In this document: positions 51,027-60,011 of the stretch, piece by piece
Layout of the letters: each line of letters begins with the position of its first letter
How positions within the stretch are numbered: position 1 is the first letter of the stretch
Assembly: GCF_006438875.1 (NCBI RefSeq)
Contig: NZ_RCZH01000018.1
Location: 62,001-126,000 of the forward strand
Reading direction: 5' to 3'
Length of the DNA stretch: 64,000 nucleotides
DNA from: Flavobacterium pectinovorum
Lineage (GTDB): Bacteria; Bacteroidota; Bacteroidia; Flavobacteriales; Flavobacteriaceae
Notes under the pieces: model-generated
Databases searched by the model: none
Seen by the model: only the letters and a program-made list of their open reading frames with translations
What the model was told of the DNA's origin: nothing
Program-made: the position numbers and the translations under genes

Positions 51027-54000
51027 TTAAAAGATTATTTTTTTGACAACTTTTCTGTTTTCGCTGTCAGTGACCTGAACAAGAAAAACCTGAGGGGCCA
51101 GACTTGCTTTGTTATGCTCAAAGTGGGTATCATTTATATTTTTATTTTCGAAAAGCAGCCTCCCGAGAATATCAAAAATCCGTACCGCAGTAATCATACG
51201 GGTACTTTGAACAAATAATGTAGTGCTTTTGGTGTATACTATTATGCTATTTTCAAGTACCGTTTGGGGATCAATGCCCAACGTACCTTTTGTATAGACT
51301 AATTCAAAACGCTTGTCAAAAGTTCCGATTTCACTATTGAAAGTATAGGGTTTGGTTTTGATACTGCTTGTGGTTGCTGTGAGATTATCTTTGATCAGTA
51401 TATCCTGATCTCCGGTAAATAAACCATCTGTTTTATAAATAGCAATAGTAAAGATGCCGGATTCTACAGCTTTAAAACCCAGTGGAACAGCATCATCAGC
51501 TGTAAAAGGCAGAACCCTCCCCTGAATAGTATAAGAAGTGCTTCCTATTAATGAATATAACTCACTGCCTGTGCCTCCAAACTTTAATCCGTCATAACCA
51601 TAATCGATTCCGTTTGTTGCGCCTGCCGCATACCCAACTAATATTGTATTTAAGGCTGCATTGCCACTGCCCAGGATTAACCAAATGCGATGCCTTTCAA
51701 TATCAGGTTCTACCGTATTAGCCTTTAATGTTTTACCCTTGAAAAACTGATTAGCATTATTTATTGTTCTCATGCTGTTGGTAAAAACCATACTTCCCTG
51801 AGCAACAGCCTTTACCAAAAATCCCTGACCAGTTTGTATAATTCCGTTTGGGGTTACCGGACTATTACCTGTTCCGCCACCGCCAACTGTTGCAGGTGTT
51901 CCTCCCATACCAGGGTTCCAAACTGCATAATTAGTTCCCGGAGGAAAAAGACCCGTTGTGGCATTAATAGCCAAAGTATGTGCATAAAAATACAGCGTAC
52001 CTGTAATCATGGTACTATTGGCATTTACCAATGTAGTCCCGCTTATTGCAGACGGATATGGATTCCCTAGACCGTTATAGGCCGCTCCGGTCATTTCCAA
52101 CGGTGTTGTGATAGTTCCGTTGTTAGGAACACCCATAAAACTTCCCGGCCATGCCGTTTGTGTCGTGGACCAGTTATTAGGCGCACGCACTGCAATCGCT
52201 TTTGCTAATGGGAAATTACCTGTTGCCGGAGTTGCGGTATACGTATTATTTAAAATATTATACACATAAAAACGATTTGAGAGCGTATTAGGCGAAAACT
52301 GCTGCAAGGTCTGTATACTCGTCACCGGACTACTCCATAGCGTATGATCTAAACGTATAATTGGGGCAGAATCGCGAATAACAGTTATATTTCCGGAATT
52401 GGCCTGATTACTATTTTGTATCAAATTAGAATTGTTCTGCATCGTAAAGCTGCTGCCTGAAACTACGGTAAGTATTCCGTTTAATGTCACATTTATCCCT
52501 GACGGAATCAAAACCACTGCATTGTTGTTAACCGTTAAGGAACAACACTCAAAAGAAGATGCCGGCGTATAATTGCTTGAAATAATAACCGATGTTGTAC
52601 TGGTAGGTGCACCATTGCTCCATGCTCCGTTCCAGGTTGTAGTAGGGCCTATATTTACAGTTCCTATAGCACTTGCACTAATACCGTTACCATCTTTTAC
52701 GGTAACGGTATAGGATGTAGAAGCTGTAATGTTCGTCACAACCGGATTAGCGATACTGGCATTGTTTAAAAAAGTGGCGGGTGTCCAACTGTAAATAAAA
52801 CTGGCATCACCATTAACTATTGTATTTAAAGGAACATTTGAGCCACTACAAGTATCCCCTGTCCCTGTTATACTAACCGTTGGGTCGGCACCAGATATCC
52901 CTGTTACTGCTGTCACCTGGCCTGGCATCAATGTAGCATTGTCTACAATAACAGCATTTGCAGATAAGGCATTGTACTTTATCCATGGATTATTTATCTG
53001 ATTAAAAATACCATTGAATGTCGCTGCTGAAATAGCAGATTCAGTTCCTGTAATATCCGGATTCGTATAAATTGCATTTAGGGTTGCCACATGCGAACTT
53101 CCTCCTGATTGGCTCACCATCCAATATCTGTTTAAATAATTTGAAGTACTGGCATTATCCGGATGTTTGGCATTGGCCAGCTTGACTCCAAAATAATGAC
53201 TGGCACTATTGTCATCGTTCAACGTTATTGTTATGGGAGAATATTCGACTGTACCACTTGCGTCTCCAACTGGATACGTAAAAGGAATATGTTCCGTTAA
53301 AATTTTTCTAACCTCTCCAACACCGTCAGCTATTATCATTTTTGTCGCACTGGGTGCCGTTACTGAAAGCGTATTGATCGTAAGATTTAGTGTGGCGATA
53401 TTCAGTGTTCCTGATAAAAGGTTCAAAACACCACTCACTGCAGTTTCCTGTCCAAGAACTACACCTCCCAGGCGGTTTATTGTTAAATCTTTTAAAGATG
53501 GATTTGCACTGAATAAATCAGAAGCCAGAATAATGATACCGCTTCCTCCAAAGTTCAGAGATGAAAGAGGACTTACTTCTATATTTCCAAAGGTTTTGCT
53601 TATCGTTCCGGAAATGCCCAGAGTGGTTTCCCCAACTTTTAAAGTGCCGGAGGTTAGCGCAAGTAAATTGGCAACATTTACAGGGCTGTACATCAAAACA
53701 CCAGTACCATTATTAATATTAAGCTGATCGAATCCCGTGGTTGCGGTCCCCAAAATAGACTGCGCAGACACTCCATTGAAAACAATGCTATGACCGGAAG
53801 CGGCTACAAAAGTACCACTGTTGTCAAAATCACCACTAAGGCTATGGTTAAAATTGCCACTATTCAAAGTGGTTCCCTCACCAATAATCAGGTTTTTTCC
53901 TATTGTTAAAGCAGATGTTGCAGTAGCAGCTGTAGTGCCGGCAAGGCTAAAATCCCCCAAAATGGTTTGTAAGGTAGCAGGCATTGTCTTAATCCCGCTT

Positions 54001-57000
54001 CCGCTAAGAATTAAATTGGAATAACCTGCTGTGCTCCCATTAGGATTTAATATTATCTGTGATGCACCATTATATTCTACTGTTGTAGTACCTAAAACAA
54101 TAACACTCCAGCTACCATTATTTGTCATTGAACCAGCAATCCTGATGGTACAACCATCTGTCATCGACAAAAGTTTACCACTATTTATAGTCATGTTATA
54201 AAAATCAGTGATTCCGGAAATAGTAGCTGAAGTGTTTGTAAAAATAATATTGCTTGTATTGGGATTAAATGTTCCCCCGTGATTATTCCATGCAGCTGGT
54301 CCGGCAATTGTAGCTTGGGCTGTCCCAACAGCATTTAATATACTGCCACTCTCCATGTTTAGTGTATTAATTTCTGTCAACAACGGTAAAATGGGGTCAA
54401 AAGTCGTCGTTGCAGCATCAGGAATAATAATATTTTTGGTTATGGATGGCCCAACATTAGGTGTCCAGTTCTGTACTGTTGTCCACGAGGTTGATACTGA
54501 TCCGTTCCAAACCAACGTATTGTTTGTACTGTATTCATCCAAAGTAATATTCTTAACACCATCAAAAGTACTTGAAAAAAAAGCAATATTTACATTCGAT
54601 AAAGAAACCCAGTTATCACTAGCATCAAAAGCCGAGGCACCATATTCTATGTTCGCAATTTTGGCCCATAAAACAAGACGATCCTCATTATTACCATTAA
54701 GTTCACTGTCGAGATAATGGTAAGAAACAGTAGCACTTGTTCCTACTGCTCCGGTTTGGATCACTTCCATTTCGCGATTTATGGCTCCTGCATGCCATGA
54801 AGGCGTAACACCAATATTGACCTTTACACTCACCTCGGTGGGAAGTGTTCCCACGTTTGCAAAATAGACTTTAGTAAACTTGCTTCCAAAAGAATAATTT
54901 ACACCAAAAGTAATTGAAGCACGTCTTATAATACCCGTTGTATCCCCTATTCCATCAGTAGTGGAATTAGGTCCCATATTTAGTGTCAAAGGGATTGAAC
55001 CATTGTGCATATCCAGAGTTCCTTTAATTGCCGAAGGATTATTACTTTGCAAATTCAAAATTCCATTGATTGAAAAATCACCTGCAGAGGTTATACCCCC
55101 AACACTATTTATAGTAAGATTATTGACAGCGTTTATAAAAAATCCTGCTGGCAATGTAATTGCAATTGGGTTCGTAAAAATTAGCGTAGCATCTGTACCA
55201 GAAACATCAATAGTACCACTTGTACGTGTTGGTGAATTGCCAGACAACGTCATTGTATTGGAACCAACCAAAAGGGTTCCTGATACTAATGACAAAGTGC
55301 CTGCCACTGAAACCGAACCTGATAAATTAATTCCTATTGAACGGTTAAGGGTAAGATTATTAAGAATTACAGCAGGCAGGCTTCCAACTCCACTGCCGCC
55401 AATACTAATATTACTGGTAAGGCCACCAACTAGAGAACCCGATACTACTGAAATTGTTCCGTTAAGGGTTAGTGTATGTGTACCAATAGTTAAGCCACCA
55501 CTAGCAAGTGTCAGGGGGTGCATTACCTTAATATCATCATTAAGCGCTAATCCTTCAGGATTATTAACCGTAAAGCCGTCCATAGAATTGGAAAACAAGG
55601 CGCCCGAAGGAATATTTTGTGCCACAGTACCTGCAAATGTAAGTATGGAACCTACAGCAGTTGCGTCTATTTTGGCATTATTAGAAAAAACAAGATTGCC
55701 CAGCACCGTTAATTCATGACCATTTAGAAGCAGTTTGTAAGTGGGCTGTGCGTTGGTAATATTCCTTAACGATCTGTTTTGATCCAAAACGCAGTCATTA
55801 AATGGAGAAGCTGCAAAAGAGATATCAGATCCGTTTGGAGGAACAAGCCCTCCCTGCCAATTGCTGGCAACAGAAAAATCAGTGCTGGTAGCACCCGACC
55901 AAACATAGGCCGTAATTTCCAGAGCACCCATTTTTGGTATTGTACTCCTCGCCAGACCTGTATAATCCCCAGTAATCCCAGTTCCTGTTATGGCGGGCAT
56001 GGCTGCTGAAGTGTAATAATTCAGCGGAATATTACTCCCTGCTACGGCGAAGAGAGGATTGATATTTAAACTTAAGGCATCTTGTGATGTTGCTGCTTTC
56101 CATAAGGCCAAAGTCGTTTTATCGGTAGAGAAAGATCCCAAAAATGCATTTCCGGTAACCACATAATCATTATAGTCAATGGTTAATCCGCTGAGTCCGG
56201 CTATACGAATAGCATAATGTTTTCCTGTCGCTCCGCCAGTTCGAACATTCATAAGAATGTTGTTTCTGTAATTACGTATAACCGTATTGTTTAAATTCCA
56301 TAATGCAGCAGTTGAAGAAGTAGTTCCTGAACTTACCGCACCAGCCACATAAACCGTATTAAAATAAATATTATTGCTATAGATCGCATTATTACTGCTA
56401 TTGTCATTGATACCATAAATCTTATACCCTCCGGTAACTCCTGTACCAATATTAATAATATTATTATCTGTAGTGGTTACACCGTTACCCAAAAGTATAC
56501 CGTCTATTTCTGAAAGAATATTGGTCGACGAAACAAACAGGTCATGAATAAAATTGCCTGTAACGGAGTTCGTACCTGAATTAGGTCCCGAATAATCAAT
56601 ACCGATAACATTCACTGCAGCACTGGCATGTGTATTACGAAGATTGTAAATTGTATTGCCAGCCAACAACTGGCTGGTGCCCGCCAGCACTACGGTTTGC
56701 TGTATGCCTCTTAGGGTTGAACTCGCAGAAGTGGTTAAATCCCGTACTGTATTATTACGGATGATATTTGAGGCTCCTCCTGTACAGATTCCATCGACTT
56801 TGATAACAGACGTACCGTTGTATGCACTAGTCAGGTTCGCAATGGTATTTCCTGTAATGGTAACAAGATTCACAGCAGAATTAACATAGATTCCCCTCAG
56901 ATCCTGCTTAAACAATGAAGATGTGGCCGGAGAGCTTGTCCTGATGCTGTTAGCTGTAGAAAGACTCCCAATAAGATTATTGTTGATAGTAATAACCGAA

Positions 57001-58571
57001 GATGCTACTCCGCTAATTACAATCCCTTCAAAGCAATGAGAGTATCCCGCATTTCCATTAGTGGTAATAGAACCAATAGTATTATTTTCCATAGAGACTT
57101 CACCACTATTAAGATAACGTATACCATGTGTAGTAGAATAACCCGAGCCGTTAACATTAACACTTGGCACACTCGTGTACCCTGATCCCCCATTGGTAAT
57201 AGCAAAACCTGTAACAATACCTCCGGAAATAGTAGCTGTTGCTGTTGCTGTAGTTGTACTTCCTGAAAGCGTAAAAGTAATTAAAGGAGGTACCGTAAAG
57301 CCACTACCACCACTAACAAGAGTCAGAGCTGTAACAACACCACCCGAAATAGTCGCTGTTGCCGAAGCATTTGGAGTGGTTACCACAATAGAGTTTGTAC
57401 CTGTTGCTGAACCAATGGTATTGCCAACCAGTGTAGCATTTCCCGCAGATAAATAAATTCCGTCCCACGGATTGGTGTTCGTGCTGCTGTATACCAAATT
57501 TTGGATTGTATTGTTCTCCAGTAAACTCGATGCTGATGTATTTCCCGTAAAATAAATACCACTAAAAAAAGTAGCAAAGCTTGAATTCATTGTCCATGGA
57601 GTTCCGGTACAGAACGGACCACTTCCTCCTATAAAATTGCCACTTATTACATGAGTGCTGGCAGTAGAAATGCGTATGACACTATAAATATTATTTCCTG
57701 TACAAACCAATGAAGCCGTATCATAGAAACTATTACTGATAATTTTCCAATCTGTACTGTTCCCCGAAATATTAACACCATTCGCGCTATTACTGTCATT
57801 GAAAAAATTGTAAAAGGCGTTAAAACGAATAATATTTCCACTGTTCTCGCGACCTGCCGTTCCATAAGTCAAAATCGCATTCATAGGACGGTTTACTCCT
57901 GCACTGGTCAAATTGCAATATTCAATTATATTATTGTCATTTCCGTTTCCTGATGCAGAAGATACAAAATAGACAATACCTGTTGCAGCACTTAATCCAG
58001 ATGCTTTCAGCGTAGCATATCTAACAATATTATTTTCTGCAGAGTTAATGAATCGTAATGCAGACGCAGCTACACCTGTACCGGTATTGGCAAAGATAAG
58101 GTCAGCTGTGGTGCCTGTAGCATTTACTCGTCCGTCGATGGTCACATTATCGGCCCCGTTAAGACTTATTAAGGGATTGTCAATATTACCACTAACCGAA
58201 TAACCGCTACCAGTAGCATAGAGTAAAACTGAACTGTAATTTGCCAAACCTGTACCGCTTGCATTTAAGGAAGCAGTAGCAGTTTCACTAGTACTACTTA
58301 TGATTGCAATGGTCACAACACCTGTAACAACACCCGAATTTATGGCATCAAAAGCAGCTTTTAAAGTAGTATAGTTTCCCCCTGTTCCAACCGTTATTGA
58401 TGACAAAATAAAATTACTACATTCGTGATCCGTTCTTTCCCGCATTGCATTTGCTGGTAAAAAACTCAAAAGAAAAATAGACAAAAAAACAGAGGTAGAA
58501 ATAGGTAGCTTATCTTTCAAAAAGGTACTAATTGCTTTTCCTTTACGTAAAAGAAGCACTAGATTTTTCAT
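51027..58571 (-). CDS. Giant T9SS-exported surface protein (2514 residues)
   Basis: The protein starts with a long signal peptide (about 1-43, STSVFLSIFLLSFLPANA). An N-terminal part (about 60-860) has parallel-beta-helix-like repeats (DNNIIEYCNLTSAG, NNTIGSITTNGNAG) and a tandem pair of the form TATISGG(V/I)V...GGSG(F/Y)T at about 400-480. The middle contains many short beta-strand repeats of the type LTLNGTISVVSGSLVGG and VLNLLSGTLNIATLNLTIN. The last 75 residues match the T9SS sorting domain of type C (VYTKSTTLFVQS, VRIFDILGRLLFENKN, VFLVQVTDSENRKVVKKIIF). It is probably surface-anchored or secreted, and adhesive. GVSTTxWxGAWSNGAPT-like blocks suggest extra beta-sandwich modules. Confidence 0.9.
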   Translation of the reverse strand: MKNLVLLLRKGKAISTFLKDKLPISTSVFLSIFLLSFLPANAMRERTDHECSNFILSSITVGTGGNYTTLKAAFDAINSGVVTGVVTIAIISSTSETATASLNASGTGLANYSSVLLYATGSGYSVSGNIDNPLISLNGADNVTIDGRVNATGTTADLIFANTGTGVAASALRFINSAENNIVRYATLKASGLSAATGIVYFVSSASGNGNDNNIIEYCNLTSAGVNRPMNAILTYGTAGRENSGNIIRFNAFYNFFNDSNSANGVNISGNSTDWKIISNSFYDTASLVCTGNNIYSVIRISTASTHVISGNFIGGSGPFCTGTPWTMNSSFATFFSGIYFTGNTSASSLLENNTIQNLVYSSTNTNPWDGIYLSAGNATLVGNTIGSATGTNSIVVTTPNASATATISGGVVTALTLVSGGSGFTVPPLITFTLSGSTTTATATATISGGIVTGFAITNGGSGYTSVPSVNVNGSGYSTTHGIRYLNSGEVSMENNTIGSITTNGNAGYSHCFEGIVISGVASSVITINNNLIGSLSTANSIRTSSPATSSLFKQDLRGIYVNSAVNLVTITGNTIANLTSAYNGTSVIKVDGICTGGASNIIRNNTVRDLTTSASSTLRGIQQTVVLAGTSQLLAGNTIYNLRNTHASAAVNVIGIDYSGPNSGTNSVTGNFIHDLFVSSTNILSEIDGILLGNGVTTTDNNIINIGTGVTGGYKIYGINDNSSNNAIYSNNIYFNTVYVAGAVSSGTTSSTAALWNLNNTVIRNYRNNILMNVRTGGATGKHYAIRIAGLSGLTIDYNDYVVTGNAFLGSFSTDKTTLALWKAATSQDALSLNINPLFAVAGSNIPLNYYTSAAMPAITGTGITGDYTGLARSTIPKMGALEITAYVWSGATSTDFSVASNWQGGLVPPNGSDISFAASPFNDCVLDQNRSLRNITNAQPTYKLLLNGHELTVLGNLVFSNNAKIDATAVGSILTFAGTVAQNIPSGALFSNSMDGFTVNNPEGLALNDDIKVMHPLTLASGGLTIGTHTLTLNGTISVVSGSLVGGLTSNISIGGSGVGSLPAVILNNLTLNRSIGINLSGSVSVAGTLSLVSGTLLVGSNTMTLSGNSPTRTSGTIDVSGTDATLIFTNPIAITLPAGFFINAVNNLTINSVGGITSAGDFSINGILNLQSNNPSAIKGTLDMHNGSIPLTLNMGPNSTTDGIGDTTGIIRRASITFGVNYSFGSKFTKVYFANVGTLPTEVSVKVNIGVTPSWHAGAINREMEVIQTGAVGTSATVSYHYLDSELNGNNEDRLVLWAKIANIEYGASAFDASDNWVSLSNVNIAFFSSTFDGVKNITLDEYSTNNTLVWNGSVSTSWTTVQNWTPNVGPSITKNIIIPDAATTTFDPILPLLTEINTLNMESGSILNAVGTAQATIAGPAAWNNHGGTFNPNTSNIIFTNTSATISGITDFYNMTINSGKLLSMTDGCTIRIAGSMTNNGSWSVIVLGTTTVEYNGASQIILNPNGSTAGYSNLILSGSGIKTMPATLQTILGDFSLAGTTAATATSALTIGKNLIIGEGTTLNSGNFNHSLSGDFDNSGTFVAASGHSIVFNGVSAQSILGTATTGFDQLNINNGTGVLMYSPVNVANLLALTSGTLKVGETTLGISGTISKTFGNIEVSPLSSLNFGGSGIIILASDLFSANPSLKDLTINRLGGVVLGQETAVSGVLNLLSGTLNIATLNLTINTLSVTAPSATKMIIADGVGEVRKILTEHIPFTYPVGDASGTVEYSPITITLNDDNSASHYFGVKLANAKHPDNASTSNYLNRYWMVSQSGGSSHVATLNAIYTNPDITGTESAISAATFNGIFNQINNPWIKYNALSANAVIVDNATLMPGQVTAVTGISGADPTVSITGTGDTCSGSNVPLNTIVNGDASFIYSWTPATFLNNASIANPVVTNITASTSYTVTVKDGNGISASAIGTVNIGPTTTWNGAWSNGAPTSTTSVIISSNYTPASSFECCSLTVNNNAVVLIPSGINVTLNGILTVVSGSSFTMQNNSNLIQNSNQANSGNITVIRDSAPIIRLDHTLWSSPVTSIQTLQQFSPNTLSNRFYVYNILNNTYTATPATGNFPLAKAIAVRAPNNWSTTQTAWPGSFMGVPNNGTITTPLEMTGAAYNGLGNPYPSAISGTTLVNANSTMITGTLYFYAHTLAINATTGLFPPGTNYAVWNPGMGGTPATVGGGGTGNSPVTPNGIIQTGQGFLVKAVAQGSMVFTNSMRTINNANQFFKGKTLKANTVEPDIERHRIWLILGSGNAALNTILVGYAAGATNGIDYGYDGLKFGGTGSELYSLIGSTSYTIQGRVLPFTADDAVPLGFKAVESGIFTIAIYKTDGLFTGDQDILIKDNLTATTSSIKTKPYTFNSEIGTFDKRFELVYTKGTLGIDPQTVLENSIIVYTKSTTLFVQSTRMITAVRIFDILGRLLFENKNINDTHFEHNKASLAPQVFLVQVTDSENRKVVKKIIF

Positions 58572-59210
58572 GATAATCAGAAGGGGAATTTAAGCATAGT
58601 GCAGGTCTGGTCTTTTAGATACCTTATCTTACAAGAAAATACACAATATGCTTTTAATCAGTCAAATGTATTCTTTTATCGACAGGTATAACTATAATGT
58701 TTATAAGTTTTTTCTTAATTCAGCAATATTAACAGTAAATACCTAATTATCAACACTTCCACTATATTAATTGTCTCAAAAATAAAATAATCATTTGAAA
58801 TAGTTCTGATCTTAATACCTAAGCTTTTAATGTACAGCCAAAATACGATGACCTATTTATTCTAATTGTATTTCCTTATCAAACATTATTTATTTCCGCT
58901 GCCCACATAATGGATGGTAAAATGAAGCAAAAGAGCTCTGGAAATATGCATTATTGGAATCTGAAGCCCAAAACAAATAATGATAAAAATCCCAGCATCA
59001 TTTCCAAAGAAAGGGAATAAGACTCTTTCAAAAGAAATCCAAAAAAATCATGGGCACAAAAAGGATTAAAAAAAAGGTTCGAGACCTATAAGCTCCTGAA
59101 GCTAATGGTCACTCTTATTTATTAAGGAGCACTCAATTTGAGAGTTTTTCCAAAGGAATATATTTTTTGTGATGCCGACAATTCTCCTCAGTAAGCCTAT
59201 TATTTATATA
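58572..59210. other. Intergenic region, no gene seen
   Basis: About 640 bases upstream of the giant gene. A short plus-strand frame MDGKMKQKSSGNMHYWNLKP (about 58911, 36 codons) is open but has no other support. The promoter of the giant gene should lie near 58580-58680 on the minus strand; I could not fix it. Confidence 0.4.
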
Positions 59211-59591
59211 TCAACTTCGCCTCTTTAAACAAATAAACTTCGATAATTCTTCTGTCGAAGTATTTAGTGATTCAGCAGATTGGATAATCAGGAGTAAAAT
59301 TTCTCTTAACTCATTATTTCCAAGATTTACATCTTCACACAACAATTTTGAAAGACCTAGAATGTTAGCAACCGACTTTCTGACCTTGTGAGAAATCGCA
59401 AACATCATCTGTTCTAAATTGCTATTAAATTCTTCCATATTCAACTCTTTTTCTGTTTCTCGAATGTTCAAATTTATATTAGCAATTTTTAAATCGCTAG
59501 TACATCTTTCCAATTCTTCATGATTAGAAATAAGTTCTTGCTTTGCTTTTTTTAACTTATCTAATATAATATCTTGATCCATAATTTTCAA
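59211..59591 (-). CDS. DHp-only histidine-kinase-like protein
   Basis: The 126-residue protein begins with a charged coiled coil (about 5-65, LDKLKKAKQELISNHEELER) and continues to a histidine-kinase dimerisation/phosphoacceptor helix: EQMMFAISHKVRKSVANILG with the H-box histidine, then LSKLLCEDVNLGNNELREIL. The ATPase domain that should follow is absent; the frame stops after LSKFICLKRRS. It might be a phosphotransfer protein or a decayed kinase. It lies near no response regulator. Confidence 0.7.
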   Translation of the reverse strand: MKIMDQDIILDKLKKAKQELISNHEELERCTSDLKIANINLNIRETEKELNMEEFNSNLEQMMFAISHKVRKSVANILGLSKLLCEDVNLGNNELREILLLIIQSAESLNTSTEELSKFICLKRRS

Positions 59592-60011
59592 TTAATAAAG
59601 TTGTATTAAAAGTACAACATTTAAATTTACGTTAGAATGACAAGGATTGTCCGATTCTAACCTAATACATTTATAATCAACATCAATTTACGCTTTTTTG
59701 GCTGATTTAAAATTTTTTATATCCAAATCTATTTAGAATTTTATTCTTAATAAAACAAGGATCTTGTTTTATTTTACTGCTTAAGTATTTATATTGTCAT
59801 TCTTTAAAAAATGAACGCTGCTTATAATTGATTTGATGTGCTTTTACCTGTATTTATTGTTTCTAATTTACAATTATTACCAATTGTCTTAATTCAAAAA
59901 AATGTTTTCGTTTCTCCATTTTTGATCTTTATAAAATCAATGATTTAAAAAGCCTTTAATGATAAAAGTTATTTTCAGATATGATAGAGCCTGAAAATTT
60001 AAACCTAAAAA
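59592..60011. other. Intergenic region before the usher gene end
   Basis: About 420 AT-rich bases between the DHp gene and the usher-like gene, both on the minus strand. Apart from the hairpin at 59749-59773 nothing is seen. Confidence 0.4.
59749..59773 (-). terminator. AT-rich perfect hairpin downstream of the usher gene
   Basis: AATAAAACAAG (59749-59759), loop GAT, CTTGTTTTATT (59763-59773): 11 perfect pairs. It lies about 240 bases after the usher-like stop on the minus strand and could end that transcript. Confidence 0.5.

Noticed and set aside
51834..57456. Several long plus-strand frames inside the giant gene (for example 53209-53727 and 54961-55719)
   Set aside because: They are antisense to a repetitive Ser/Thr/Gly-rich coding sequence, have no family motif and vanish outside it.
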